From: CAXSDR01 sp964236445
Lineage (GTDB): Bacteria > Actinomycetota > Actinomycetes > Motilibacterales > Motilibacteraceae
NCBI GenBank assembly: GCA_964236445.1
Contig: CAXSDR010000013.1
Location: 1 to 48,305, forward strand
Reading direction: 5' to 3'
Length of the DNA stretch: 48,305 nucleotides
This document shows positions 24,743 through 33,931 of the stretch, in pieces (position 1 is the stretch's first letter; each line of letters begins with the position of its first letter). The position numbers and the translations under genes are program-made. The notes beneath the pieces are model-generated. The model was given only the letters and a program-made list of their open reading frames with translations, was not told where the DNA came from and did not search any database.

Positions 24743-25450
24743 GTGCCGGTCGAGCCGACGTTGCGCGTCCTGTCCTACAACGTGCGGAGCATGCGTGACG
24801 ACGTGGGGGCGCTCGCGTCGGTCGTCCGCGCCTGCCGCCCCGACGTGCTGTGTGCCCAGGAGCTGCCCCGGCTGTGGCGGTGGCGGGCCGCCTGCGCCCG
24901 GCTCGCCCGGCTGACGGGTCTCGTCTATGTCGCAGGCGGCGCCACCACGACCGGTCCTGGGCTCTTCGTGGCGCCCGCGGTCACGGTGAGCTCGGTGGTC
25001 GAGGCGAAGCTGTCGCCCGATCCGCACCGCCACCAGCGTGGCGTCGCCGTCGCCAGGTGCGCGCTCGGCGGCGCCCCGTTCACCGTCGCGAGCATCCACC
25101 TGGGCCTGGACGGCGACCAGCGCCGACGCCACGCCGGCGAGGTGCTGACGACGATCGGTCCGGTCGACGGGGCTCTCGTGGTGGCAGGGGATCTCAACGA
25201 GGGGCCCGGCTCCCCTGCTTGGGACGTGTTCACCGCAGCGGGGCTGCGTGATGCCTACGCCGTCTCCCCCTGGGGTGAGGAGCTCACCTTCTCCTCGAGC
25301 AACCCGCGGCACCGCATCGACGCGGTCTTCGTGAGCGCCGACGTCGAGGTGCGCCTCTGCGGTGTTCCCGCCGACCTGCCCGGCCTCGTCGCCGCGACCG
25401 ATCACCGGCCGCTGCTCGCCGAGCTCGGCGTGACCTCTGCGCTCGGTTGA
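24743..25450 (+). CDS. Endonuclease/exonuclease/phosphatase-family hydrolase
   Basis: 235 aa. Family motifs in order: LSYNVRSM, CAQE (metal-binding Glu), SIHLGLD, VVAGDLNEG (catalytic Asp/Asn) and ATDHRPLLAEL (final DH pair). GTG 24743 starts 9 nt after the glucokinase stop, and the stop overlaps the acetyltransferase start by 4 nt. Members cleave phosphodiester or phosphomonoester bonds in nucleic acids, lipids or inositol phosphates; substrate not readable. No signal peptide, so it is cytoplasmic. Confidence 0.87.
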   Translation: MPVEPTLRVLSYNVRSMRDDVGALASVVRACRPDVLCAQELPRLWRWRAACARLARLTGLVYVAGGATTTGPGLFVAPAVTVSSVVEAKLSPDPHRHQRGVAVARCALGGAPFTVASIHLGLDGDQRRRHAGEVLTTIGPVDGALVVAGDLNEGPGSPAWDVFTAAGLRDAYAVSPWGEELTFSSSNPRHRIDAVFVSADVEVRLCGVPADLPGLVAATDHRPLLAELGVTSALG

Positions 25451-25980
25451 TCCGGCTCGCGCGTCCCGCCGACTGCGCGGCGATCCGCGTGGTCGAGCAG
25501 CTCGCTGGGCAACGCTTCCTGGCCGTCGGCATGGCCGACATCGCCGCGGACGACCCACCGGGGGAGACCGAGCTGCTCGCCTATGTCGACGCCGGCCGGG
25601 CGTGGGTGGCCACGGACGCGGACGACGGCGCGGTGGGTTATGCGCTCGGCGACCCCGTCGACGCGTTCGTCCACGTGGCGCAGCTCAGCGTTGCCCCGGC
25701 GCACGCCGGACGTGGCCTCGGGCGCAGGCTGCTGGCCGAGGCCCAGGCGTGGGCCGCCCACTGCGGCAGTGAGGCGTTGACGCTGACGACGTTCGCAGAG
25801 GTGGCCTGGAACGCGCCCTACTACGCGCGCCTGGGCTTTGGCCTCATCGCGCCGTCCGAGCTGACGCCGGGTCTTGCCGCCATCGTGGCGCGGGAGTCGG
25901 AGCTCGGTCTGGACCGCTGGGCCCGCGTCTGCATGCGCCGTGACCACGGGGCGACGGCGCCAGCCACGCAGCGACGCTAG
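25447..25980 (+). CDS. GNAT-family N-acetyltransferase
   Basis: 177 aa. TTG start at 25447 within TTGA, overlapping the preceding stop. Acetyl-CoA motif A is LSVAPAHAGRGLGRRLLAEAQAWA (R/Q-x-x-G-x-G form), followed by FAEVAWNAPYYARLGF, the usual motif B. Acceptor unknown. Its TAG stop and the TAG stop of the opposite gene share the palindrome CTAG. Confidence 0.88.
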   Translation: MIRLARPADCAAIRVVEQLAGQRFLAVGMADIAADDPPGETELLAYVDAGRAWVATDADDGAVGYALGDPVDAFVHVAQLSVAPAHAGRGLGRRLLAEAQAWAAHCGSEALTLTTFAEVAWNAPYYARLGFGLIAPSELTPGLAAIVARESELGLDRWARVCMRRDHGATAPATQRR

Positions 25981-26711
25981 AGCACAGCTCCGTCGCCGCC
26001 GTCGTCGTCCCGGTCGGGCCCGAGCCGGGAGAACAGCACGCCGAAGCCGCCGATGAACGCCCCGACTCCGGCGAGGCCGAGCCAGCCGTCGACGTTGGTG
26101 CCGGTCCACAGCGCGAGCGCGAAGAAGATCGGTGCGCCCAGCACGCCGAGCCAGGCGAGGGCGGTCAGCGGCTCGAGCCGGCCGAGCGGCGGGGGTGCGG
26201 GGGGCTCGAAGTGGTCCTCGACCGGCGGCGGTGACTCCTCGCGTGGCCCCCGGGGGAGCTCTGCGGCGGCCTCGTGCAGATAGCCCTCCAGCTCGCGGCC
26301 CTCGTGCCCGCCGGAACCGCCCGCATCCCCGACCTCGGGCCCGCGCCCTTCGTAGGAGGGCCCGGAGAAGGCTGCCATCAGCTCGGCCCAGGCTGCCTCG
26401 TCGACAGCGGGGCCGTTGCGCGGCTCGTCGGCCAGCGGCACCGCTGCCGCGTCGAAGTCGGCCTTGAGCGAGGCGAGCCGCTCGTCGAGCAGCTCACGGG
26501 CCACAGGGAGCAGGTCGCGCTGGACGAAGAGCCGGTCGGTGGGCCGGTCGGGCAGGCGGACCTCGTTGTAGACGCCGCGGTGGGGCGTCGCGGCGTCGGC
26601 GTAGGCCGGGACACCCGCGTCACGCAGGAGCTCGAGCAGTGCGTCGGCGAGCTGGGGGTCGACATCGGCAACCGCGACGTAGTCGTTGCCGGGCAGTCCG
26701 TTGTTCCTCAT
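25977..26711 (-). CDS. Membrane protein with N-terminal signal-transducing-like domain
   Basis: 244 aa. The N-terminal 75 residues (NDYVAVADVDPQLADALLELLRDAGVPAY) have the beta-alpha pattern of the DUF2007-like putative signal-transducing domain seen in actinobacterial homologues. A disordered acidic/Pro-rich region follows (about 120-180), then two hydrophobic helices (about 182-203 and 208-230) and an acidic tail. ATG 26711 overlaps the upstream hydrolase stop by 4 nt. Function unknown. Confidence 0.7.
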   Translation of the reverse strand: MRNNGLPGNDYVAVADVDPQLADALLELLRDAGVPAYADAATPHRGVYNEVRLPDRPTDRLFVQRDLLPVARELLDERLASLKADFDAAAVPLADEPRNGPAVDEAAWAELMAAFSGPSYEGRGPEVGDAGGSGGHEGRELEGYLHEAAAELPRGPREESPPPVEDHFEPPAPPPLGRLEPLTALAWLGVLGAPIFFALALWTGTNVDGWLGLAGVGAFIGGFGVLFSRLGPDRDDDGGDGAVL

Positions 26712-27502
26712 GAGTCACCTGAGGCACGCGGCCAGGAGGGCGCGACGGCGTCTTCACGGGCGGTGAGCCGGGTGGCGAACTCGACGCTGCGCGCGAAGAT
26801 CTCAGGCGCGTCCACGTCGAGCGTCGCCACATGCAAGCTGTGCTCGAGGACGACCTCGGTGACGTCGCTGGAGGAGAGGTGACCGAGAATGACCTCACTG
26901 TTGCGTGGCTCGACGATGTGGTCGGTCGCCGAACGCAGCAGGAGCACCGGGGTGGTGATGGTCGGGAGGTCCGCGCGTACGACACGCCAGAACTGGGTCA
27001 ACGAATGCAGCGCGGCGAGCGGCGTGCGCTCATAGCCCTGCTCGTCGACGTCGGCGAGCGCGATGTCGTTGGTCACGGCGCCGACGCTGCGCACAACCCG
27101 GCGCACGACCGGCAACGCACGCATCGAGTGGCGGTCGGAGAGGATGCTCGGGTTGACGAGCACCAGACCCGTGACGCGCGAGGGGTGCACCTCTGCCAGT
27201 CGCAGCGCGAGCGTGCCGCCCATGGACAGGCCGCCGACGAAGATCGCGTCGCAGGTGCCGGAGAGATCGTGCAGCGCCCGCTCGACAGCGGCGAACCAGT
27301 CGGGCCACCGGGTGACGTCCATGTCCTGCCACGTCGTGCCGTGCCCCGGCAGGCGCGGGAGCCGCACCGTGAAGCCTGCCCGCGCGAGGTGCTCGGCCCA
27401 GGGCCGCATGGCGGCGGGGGAGCCGGTGAAACCGTGGCAGAGCAAGAATCCGGTGCGCCCACCGTCGGCCTGCCACGGCGCGGTGCCGGGCAGCGGAGGC
27501 AT
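26708..27502 (-). CDS. Alpha/beta hydrolase, carboxylesterase/monoacylglycerol lipase-like
   Basis: 264 aa from ATG 27502; the frame extends upstream to 27553 but the extra residues are not family-like. Oxyanion motif LCHGFTGSP at 22-29, nucleophile elbow GLSMGG with S93, acid in SATDHIVEP and His in EHSLHVATLD. The fold and length match Est30-type carboxylesterases. It is the first gene of a two-gene unit with the membrane protein and is divergent from plsC, a lipid-acylation gene. Confidence 0.88.
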   Translation of the reverse strand: MPPLPGTAPWQADGGRTGFLLCHGFTGSPAAMRPWAEHLARAGFTVRLPRLPGHGTTWQDMDVTRWPDWFAAVERALHDLSGTCDAIFVGGLSMGGTLALRLAEVHPSRVTGLVLVNPSILSDRHSMRALPVVRRVVRSVGAVTNDIALADVDEQGYERTPLAALHSLTQFWRVVRADLPTITTPVLLLRSATDHIVEPRNSEVILGHLSSSDVTEVVLEHSLHVATLDVDAPEIFARSVEFATRLTAREDAVAPSWPRASGDS

Positions 27503-27618
27503 GCTCGCATCGTCGCACGCGTTCCTGCGACACGCCGAGCGGGCCCGGTGCATCGACCTCCGACGGCCCCATCGCGTCGCGTCGGCCCAAGCACCTGCCG
27601 ATCGGCGGCGCGGTGCTC

Positions 27619-27624
27619 TAGCCT
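27619..27624 (+). promoter_or_regulatory. -10 box TAGCCT, leaderless promoter candidate for plsC
   Basis: TAGCCT ends 6 nt before GTG 27631; no Shine-Dalgarno sequence. Confidence 0.45.
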
Positions 27625-27630
27625 GCCTCA

Positions 27631-28359
27631 GTGTTCTACTGGTTGTGCAAGCAGATCCTGGTCGGCCCGCTCCTGCGGCTCTTCTTCCGCCCCGATGTCG
27701 TCGGAGCCGAGAGCGTCCCGCTGAGCGGCCCGGCGATCCTGGCGAGCAACCACCTCTCGTTCTCCGACTCCTTCTTCCTCCCGCTGAGCGTCGAGCGCCG
27801 CATCACGTTCCTGGCCAAGTCGGAGTATTTCACCGGGCGCGGCCTCAAGGGCAGGCTCACCGCAGGCTTCTTCCGGGGCGTGGGCCAGGTGCCCATCGAC
27901 CGCTCCGGCGGTCGCGCCAGCGAGGCCGCCCTCCGCACCGCGCTGCGCCTGCTCGGCGAGGGACGGCTCCTCGGCATCTATCCCGAGGGCACGCGATCGC
28001 CCGACGGGCGCCTCTACCGCGGCCGCACCGGCGTCGCGCGCATGGCGCTGCTGGCGCGGGTCCCGGTCGTCCCGGTCGCGATGCTCGACACCGAGAAGGT
28101 GCAGCCGCCCGGTCAGGTCATCCCGTCGCCGGGACGCATCGGCCTGCGCTTCGGGCAGCCGCTGGACTTCTCGCGCTACTACGGCCTCGAGAACGACCGT
28201 TTCGTGCTGCGCTCCGTGACCGACGAGATCATGTATGCGCTGATGGACCTCTCGGGTCAGGAATATGTCGACGTCTATGCCTCGTCCATGAAGGGACGGG
28301 GCAGGGCGGCGGAGCAGTTGGCGGCGAGCGGTCAGAACGACACGCTCGACGCCGCCTGA
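27631..28359 (+). CDS. plsC: 1-acyl-sn-glycerol-3-phosphate acyltransferase
   Basis: Acylates lysophosphatidic acid (or a related acceptor) at the inner membrane face. 242 aa. H41-x4-D46 catalytic motif (NHLSFSD), acceptor motif YPEGTRSPDG around 117-126 and VPVVPVAM strand are intact; a hydrophobic N-terminal helix anchors it. Orthologous position to Rv2182c. Start GTG 27631 supported by the -10 box. It is followed 23 nt later by the histidine kinase gene. Confidence 0.92.
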   Translation: MFYWLCKQILVGPLLRLFFRPDVVGAESVPLSGPAILASNHLSFSDSFFLPLSVERRITFLAKSEYFTGRGLKGRLTAGFFRGVGQVPIDRSGGRASEAALRTALRLLGEGRLLGIYPEGTRSPDGRLYRGRTGVARMALLARVPVVPVAMLDTEKVQPPGQVIPSPGRIGLRFGQPLDFSRYYGLENDRFVLRSVTDEIMYALMDLSGQEYVDVYASSMKGRGRAAEQLAASGQNDTLDAA

Positions 28360-28382
28360 GGCCGCATGCCCGGGACCGCACG

Positions 28383-29513
28383 GTGAAGGTGGAGACCTCC
28401 CTCTGGCGGGCCATCTCGGCTCTGCGCGTGCTGGCCCTCGGCTATGCCGTCGTGCTGTTCCTGCACGGGCACGACGGCTATGCCCATCCCGGCGGCGCCG
28501 TCGTCCTGCTCCTCGCGATGGCGGGGTGGACGGCCGGCGTGGTGACGCGCGCCGTGCGCGCCCCGACGCGCAACGGCTGGCCGCTGCTCGTCGCTGACCT
28601 TGCCGTCGCCTCGGGTGCGGTGCTGTGCTCGGGTTTCGTGCAGGGTCATGCGCTCGTCTCGGCCGGCGCGCAGACGCTGCCGGTGGTCTGGCCTGCAGCA
28701 GCGGTCGTCGCCTGGTCGGTGCGCGGGGGCTGGCGGGCGGGGTTCGCCGCCGCCGCGGTGCTCAGCTGTGCCGGAGTCGTGGAGCGAGGCAGCCTGCCGC
28801 CGCCTCCGCTCACGGTGCACAACATCGTGCTGCTGCTCCTCGCGGGTGGTGTCGTCGGCTATGGCGCGGACCTTGTTCGCAAGTCGGAGCAGCTGCTGGC
28901 CCACGCCCTCGCGGTCGAGGCCGGCGCGCGTGAGCGTGAGCGGCTCGGGCGCGTGGTGCACGACGGTGTGCTGCAGGTGCTGGCGCTGGTGTCGCGCCGG
29001 GGCAGCGAGCTGGGGGGCGAGGGCGCGAGGCTCGCCGCCCTGGCGGGGGAGCAGGAGGCCGCCCTCCGCGCACTCGTGGCAGCGCGCGGCACTGCGCCCA
29101 CCGCGGGCTCGTCCGACGTCGACCTGCGAGGTCTGCTGACACCGTTGGCGTCCGCCACCGTGACGGTGTCGACGCCCGGCGTGCCGGTGCTCTGCGACGC
29201 CCTTGCCGCGACTGAGGTGGCTGCTGCCGTGCGAGCAGCCCTGGACAACGTCGAGCGCCACGCCGGTGCCGGCGCCCACGCGTGGGTGCTGCTCGAGGAC
29301 GAGGGAGCGGCGCTCGTGGTGAGCGTGCGCGACGACGGCAACGGCTTCGACCCGGGCGTACGCCTCCCGCTCGCCGCCGCCCAGGGCCGCCTCGGCGTCG
29401 CCTCGAGCGTGCGGGGACGGTTGGCCGACCTGGGCGGAACGAGTGACATCGTGTCGCGTCCTGGCCGAGGAACCGAGATCGAGCTCCGCCTCCCGCGTAC
29501 GGTCTCAGCGTGA
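28383..29513 (+). CDS. Membrane sensor histidine kinase, MacS family
   Basis: 376 aa from GTG 28383 (GTG 28389 also possible); the long open frame upstream is non-coding overlap with plsC. Four to five hydrophobic helices (about 10-162) are followed by a short linker, the DHp motif ERLGRVVHDGVLQ with H193, and a HATPase domain with N-box ALDNVERHAG, G1 VRDDGNGFDPG and a final PGRGTEIELRLP. Little extracytoplasmic sequence, so the signal is probably sensed in the membrane. Stop overlaps the regulator start by 4 nt. Confidence 0.87.
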   Translation: MKVETSLWRAISALRVLALGYAVVLFLHGHDGYAHPGGAVVLLLAMAGWTAGVVTRAVRAPTRNGWPLLVADLAVASGAVLCSGFVQGHALVSAGAQTLPVVWPAAAVVAWSVRGGWRAGFAAAAVLSCAGVVERGSLPPPPLTVHNIVLLLLAGGVVGYGADLVRKSEQLLAHALAVEAGARERERLGRVVHDGVLQVLALVSRRGSELGGEGARLAALAGEQEAALRALVAARGTAPTAGSSDVDLRGLLTPLASATVTVSTPGVPVLCDALAATEVAAAVRAALDNVERHAGAGAHAWVLLEDEGAALVVSVRDDGNGFDPGVRLPLAAAQGRLGVASSVRGRLADLGGTSDIVSRPGRGTEIELRLPRTVSA

Positions 29514-30187
29514 CCATTCCCACGCTGCGCGTCATGGTGGTCGACGACCATCCCCTGTGGCGTGAGGCGGTTGCGCGTGACCTGGTGGCGGCGGGCCTCG
29601 ATGTCGTGGCCGAGGCCGGCGACGGCGCGTCGGCGGTCCGCCGGGCTGCGGCCGTACGTCCTGACGTCGTCGTGCTCGACCTGCAGCTGCCGATGCTCTC
29701 CGGTGTGCAGGTCGCCCGTGAGCTGGTGGCGCTCGATCCGCCCCCGCACATCCTCGTGCTGTCGGCGAGCGGCGAGCACGAGGACGTCCTCGAGGCGGTC
29801 AAGGCCGGCGCGACCGGCTATCTGCTGAAGTCGGCGTCGCGCGAGGAGCTGCTCGACGCCGTACGCCGGACGGCGCGCGGCGAAGCGGTCTACACACCCG
29901 GGCTCGCCGGTCTCGTCCTCGGCGAATACCGCCGGCTCTCCGCCGCAGCCACCCGCGGCGCCGACGGAGTCCGCGAGCCGGAGGTGCCCCGGCTGACCGC
30001 GCGCGAGACGGAGGTGCTCCGCCTGGTCGCCAAGGGGCTCGGATCGAAGGAGATCGCGGAGCGGCTGGTCCTGTCGCACCGTACGGTGCAGAACCACGTG
30101 CAGAGCACGCTGGGCAAGCTGCAGCTGCACAACCGCGCACAGCTCGTGCGTTATGCCATCGAGCAGGGCATCGATGACGACGCCTGA
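29510..30187 (+). CDS. NarL/FixJ-family response regulator
   Basis: 225 aa. Receiver domain with D12-D13, phosphoacceptor D57 (VVVLDLQLP), S84 (LVLSAS) and K107 (YLLKSA); C-terminal LuxR-type HTH about 160-215 (LTARETEVLRLVAKG ... SHRTVQNHVQSTLGKL). GTG 29510 overlaps the kinase stop (GTGA), marking it as the cognate partner. The next gene starts inside its 3' end, so the phosphatase is part of the same unit. Confidence 0.93.
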   Translation: MTIPTLRVMVVDDHPLWREAVARDLVAAGLDVVAEAGDGASAVRRAAAVRPDVVVLDLQLPMLSGVQVARELVALDPPPHILVLSASGEHEDVLEAVKAGATGYLLKSASREELLDAVRRTARGEAVYTPGLAGLVLGEYRRLSAAATRGADGVREPEVPRLTARETEVLRLVAKGLGSKEIAERLVLSHRTVQNHVQSTLGKLQLHNRAQLVRYAIEQGIDDDA

Positions 30188-32258
30188 CGACGTGTCCACG
30201 GCGCGCCAGCCGGCGGCGTCCGGTGTCGGCATCGACGAGCTTCCGGGCGCGGTCCTCGCGACCGATCTGGAGCACCACATCACCGCGTTCTCCCGCGGGG
30301 CCGAAGAGCTCTTCCTCTGGCGCCGCGAGCAGGTGATGGGCAAGCGCACCGTCGACGTCGGCATCCGCCCGGGCGACGAGCCGCAGGCGATCGAGCTGTT
30401 TCGCACCGTGCTCGCCGGGCGTGACTTCGACGGCGTCCTCGCGCTGCAGCGGTCCGACGGCAGCAGTCTGCTCACGCACCTGGTGGCGAAGCTGCGCCGG
30501 GACGAGAACGGCAGCCCGTTGGGCGTCGTCATGATCGCCCACAAGGCGTTCTCCGGCACCGGGCCCGAGGCGCGGGCGTTGGCCAGATTGGCGCTGCTCA
30601 GCCGCGCGGGAGCCCGGCTCGCCGAATCGCTGACCGTCGAGGACACCGTCACGACGATCGCGTCGCTGACCGTGCCGTCGCTCGGCGACCACTGCCTCGT
30701 CGACCTCTATGCCGAGGACGGCACGCTGGTGCGCGGTGCGTCGGTGCACGACCACACGGTGGCCGAGGCAGCGCAGGCGTGGGCAGCGGTGGGCACGACG
30801 GTCGACTACCCCTCGACCCACCCGGTGGCGCAGTGCCTGGCTTCCGGCGTGCCCATGCTGATCCAGCATCCCGACGCCGCTCAGATCGACGGGGCCGCCC
30901 CGACGCCGCGGAGCGCCGCCTACGCCAAGCGCGTCGGGCTGCGGTCGCTGATCGCCGCCCCGCTCACGGCGCGCGGCGCGGTTCTCGGCGTGCTGAGCCT
31001 GTGCCGCAGCGTGACCGACGAGCTCTACGGCGACGACGATCTCGAGCTGGCGAGCGAGCTCGCCCGGCGCGCCGCGCTGGCGCTCGACAACGCCCGGCTG
31101 TTCGAACGTGAGCGGGCGATCGCGGTGACGCTGCAGCGCTCGCTGCTGCCGCAGTCGGTGCCCGTGGTCGACGGGCTCTCCTTCGCCACGCAGTACGTCC
31201 CGAGCGGCTCCACGAGCGCCGGCGGTGACTGGTTCGACGTCATCGAGCTGTCGAGCGGCCGCACCGGCATCGTCATCGGCGACGTCCAGGGCCGGGGCGC
31301 GACCGCCGCCGCCGTGATGGGCCAGCTGCGGGCCGCGCTGGGGGCCTACGCCGTGCTCGAGCTGGCGCCCGCCGAGGTGATGGGTCACCTCGACGCCCTC
31401 GTGCAGCGGCTCGCCGCCGTGCAGCTCGTCACCTGTCTCTATGTCATCTATGACCCCTTCACGCGCGAGTGCCGCATGGCGAGCGCCGGGCACCTGCCAC
31501 CACTGGTGCTCCGGTCCGGTAGCTCGCTCATGGTCGAGCTCGTGCAGGGAACGCCGCTGGGCGCCGGTGGCCTCGGTGGCGACGACCACAGCGAGAGCGT
31601 TCTGTGCCTCGAGCCCGGGGACGGCCTGGCCCTGTTCACCGACGGCCTGGTCGAACGACGCGGCAGCGACCTCGACGTCGGCATGGCGGCGCTGGCCGAC
31701 GTGCTGTGCTCGCACGCCGACCCCGCCGAGGGCGTAAGCGCTGCGCTGGGTCTGCTCGATCCCGACCACGACGACGACGCGGCGCTCCTGCTCGCGACCA
31801 CCAGCCTCACCGACCTGCCCTGGGTGAGCATCGAGCTGGCCGGGCCCACCCCGGCGCGGGACGCGCGCGAGTTCGCGAGCCGCACCCTGGCGCGCTGGGG
31901 GCTGGGCAGCCATGACGACGCGGTCTGCCTGCTCGTCTCGGAGCTGGTCACCAACGCGCAGCGCCACGGCAGCCCGCGCCGCTCGCTCACCGGTGGCCGC
32001 CGGGCCGAGGATGCGACGAACACCCCGGATCTCGCGCAGTCGACCTCGGTCCGCCCGCCGGTGCTCACCCTGCGGCGCGGGTCGTCCGCGCTCTGGATCG
32101 AGGTGGCCGACGCCGACCTGCGGCTTCCGCGGCTGCGGCACGCCGCCGACGACGACGAGGGTGGGCGAGGGCTGCTCCTCGTCGACATCATCGCGGCCCG
32201 CTGGGGTGCCCGCCCCGCCCCTGACGGCAAGGCCGTCTGGTGCCGGCTGGCGCTCTGA
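30174..32258 (+). CDS. PAS-GAF-SpoIIE phosphatase with C-terminal RsbW-like ATPase domain
   Basis: 694 aa from ATG 30174 (GTG 30192 possible). Order: PAS (about 20-125, GAVLATDLEHHITAFSRGAEELF), GAF (about 160-310), PP2C/SpoIIE phosphatase (about 340-530: GGDWFDVI, GDVQGRGA, ASAGHLPPLVL, FTDGLVERR, DDDAALLL, so the metal ligands are kept), and a HATPase_c_2 domain (about 545-694: VSELVTNAQRHG, GGRGLLLVD). Such fusions act in partner-switching control of sigma factors, dephosphorylating an anti-anti-sigma protein and possibly rephosphorylating it. No STAS or sigma gene is adjacent. Overlaps the response regulator by 14 nt. Confidence 0.9.
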   Translation: MTTPDDVSTARQPAASGVGIDELPGAVLATDLEHHITAFSRGAEELFLWRREQVMGKRTVDVGIRPGDEPQAIELFRTVLAGRDFDGVLALQRSDGSSLLTHLVAKLRRDENGSPLGVVMIAHKAFSGTGPEARALARLALLSRAGARLAESLTVEDTVTTIASLTVPSLGDHCLVDLYAEDGTLVRGASVHDHTVAEAAQAWAAVGTTVDYPSTHPVAQCLASGVPMLIQHPDAAQIDGAAPTPRSAAYAKRVGLRSLIAAPLTARGAVLGVLSLCRSVTDELYGDDDLELASELARRAALALDNARLFERERAIAVTLQRSLLPQSVPVVDGLSFATQYVPSGSTSAGGDWFDVIELSSGRTGIVIGDVQGRGATAAAVMGQLRAALGAYAVLELAPAEVMGHLDALVQRLAAVQLVTCLYVIYDPFTRECRMASAGHLPPLVLRSGSSLMVELVQGTPLGAGGLGGDDHSESVLCLEPGDGLALFTDGLVERRGSDLDVGMAALADVLCSHADPAEGVSAALGLLDPDHDDDAALLLATTSLTDLPWVSIELAGPTPARDAREFASRTLARWGLGSHDDAVCLLVSELVTNAQRHGSPRRSLTGGRRAEDATNTPDLAQSTSVRPPVLTLRRGSSALWIEVADADLRLPRLRHAADDDEGGRGLLLVDIIAARWGARPAPDGKAVWCRLAL

Positions 32259-32279
32259 GCTCCACTCCTACGAGAGGGC

Positions 32280-33800
32280 TCACCGCTCCGGCTCGGCCGC
32301 CCAGCCCTTGGCGCGCGTGACGGCCGAGCGCCAGCGCCTGTGCGCGGCGTCGGCGGAGGGCCGGGGGTGCGGCTCGAAGCGCCGGCCCAGACACCACGCG
32401 GCGGTCACCTCGTCGGTGCTCGACCAGACGCGCGCGCCGAGCCCGGCCAGGAACGCGGCACCGAGCGCGGTCGTCTGCAGCTCGGCCGGCCGCTCGACGG
32501 TGATCGCGAGCTGGTCGGCCTGCTCCTGCAGCAGGAAGTCGTTGCCGGCGGCGCCACCATCGGCGCGCAGCACGCTGGGTGCGACCCCGCACTGTGCCAG
32601 CAGGTCGACCACGTCGCGCACCTCGTGGGCGATCGCCTCGAGGGTGGCACGCACGAGATGCGCGCGCGTCGTGCCGCGCGTGATGCCGACGATCATGCCG
32701 CGCGCGTCGGGGTCCCAGTCGGGCGCGCCGAGCCCCGTGAGCGCGGGAACGAAGACCACGCCGCCCGAGTCGGGCACCGTCCGCGCCAGCGCCTCGGTCT
32801 CGGCTGCGTCGCCGATGATGCCCAGGCCGTCGCGCAGCCACTGCACCGCGGCTCCCGTGACGAAGATCGACCCTTCCAGGGCGTAGGTCACCTCGCCGGT
32901 GGGGGCGGTCCAGGCGAGGGTCGGCAGCAGGCCGTTGCCGGCGCGCACGATGCGCCCGCCGGTGTTGACGAGAATGAACGAGCCCGTGCCGTAGGTGCAC
33001 TTGGCGGCGTTCGCCGTGAAGCATGCCTGCCCGAACAGCGCCGCCTGCTGGTCACCGGCGAGCCCGCAGACCGGCAGGTCCAGACCGAGGAAGGCCGCGG
33101 GGTCCGTGCGTCCGAACGTTCCCCAGGACGGCAGCACTCTCGGCAGGGCCGACTCGGGGACGCCGAACAACGCACACATCTCGCCCGACCAGCGGCCCTC
33201 GGCGAGGTCCCACAGCAACGTGCGGGAGGCGTTGCTCGCGTCGGTCGCGTGCAGCCGGCCCGCCGTGAGCCGGGCGAGGAGATAGGAGTCGACGGTGCCG
33301 ACGGCGACCCGCCCCGCGCGTACGCCGTCCCACGCGGCGGGTGCGTTCGCCGCGAGCCAGGCCAGCTTCGTGGCGGTGAAGTAGGGGTCGAGCCGCAGGC
33401 CGGTGACCTGCTCGACGAGCGGCGCGTGCCCCGCCTGCGTGAGCGAGACGCACAGCGCCGCGGTGCGCCTGTCCTGCCACACGATGGCCCGGCAGGGAGC
33501 GGCGAGGGTCTGCCGGTCCCACAGGACGGCGGTCTCGCGCTGGTTGGTGACCCCCACCGCCGCGGGCGAGCCGTCGGCGGGGGCGAGCGCGCCGAGCGCG
33601 TCACGACTGGCCTGCAGGACGGCCTGCCAGATCTCCTCCGGCGCGTGCTCGACCCAGCCGGGGTGGGGGAAGTGCTGGGCGAAGGCGGCGTAGCCACGTG
33701 CGGCGACGCTGGTGTCGGACCGCACGACCAGCGCGGTGACCCCGGTCGTGCCGGCATCGATCGCGAGCACGAGCCCACCCGGGACCTGTGTCGTGCCCAT
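32280..33800 (-). CDS. glpK: Glycerol kinase
   Basis: Phosphorylates glycerol to glycerol 3-phosphate with ATP; cytoplasmic. 506 aa, the family length. FGGY motifs: AIDAGTTGVTAL at the N-terminus, GVTNQRETAVLWDR, AIVWQDRRT, GDQQAALFGQ and ADGGAAGNDFLLQEQAD near the C-terminus. ATG 33800 has a -10 box 6 nt upstream and no ribosome site. It converges on the SpoIIE gene with 21 nt between stops and is divergent from the phosphofructokinase. Confidence 0.95.
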   Translation of the reverse strand: MGTTQVPGGLVLAIDAGTTGVTALVVRSDTSVAARGYAAFAQHFPHPGWVEHAPEEIWQAVLQASRDALGALAPADGSPAAVGVTNQRETAVLWDRQTLAAPCRAIVWQDRRTAALCVSLTQAGHAPLVEQVTGLRLDPYFTATKLAWLAANAPAAWDGVRAGRVAVGTVDSYLLARLTAGRLHATDASNASRTLLWDLAEGRWSGEMCALFGVPESALPRVLPSWGTFGRTDPAAFLGLDLPVCGLAGDQQAALFGQACFTANAAKCTYGTGSFILVNTGGRIVRAGNGLLPTLAWTAPTGEVTYALEGSIFVTGAAVQWLRDGLGIIGDAAETEALARTVPDSGGVVFVPALTGLGAPDWDPDARGMIVGITRGTTRAHLVRATLEAIAHEVRDVVDLLAQCGVAPSVLRADGGAAGNDFLLQEQADQLAITVERPAELQTTALGAAFLAGLGARVWSSTDEVTAAWCLGRRFEPHPRPSADAAHRRWRSAVTRAKGWAAEPER

Positions 33801-33806
33801 CGGTGG

Positions 33807-33812
33807 AGGCTA
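33807..33812 (-). promoter_or_regulatory. -10 box TAGCCT, leaderless promoter candidate for glpK
   Basis: TAGCCT ends 6 nt before ATG 33800; no Shine-Dalgarno sequence. Confidence 0.45.
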
Positions 33813-33931
33813 GTCCCCGGCGCAGTAGGCTCTCCGTCCGCGGCACACCATCGAGCTGCCGCCGACTTTTCCCGTACGTGCTCGCCGGGCGAACCGGCAG
33901 CAGCCTCACTTGTCCAACGGAGGACATCCTC

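Noticed and set aside
25977..25980. Shared CTAG serving as stop for two convergent genes
   Set aside because: A neat arrangement, but expected from compact convergent genes and not evidence of regulation.
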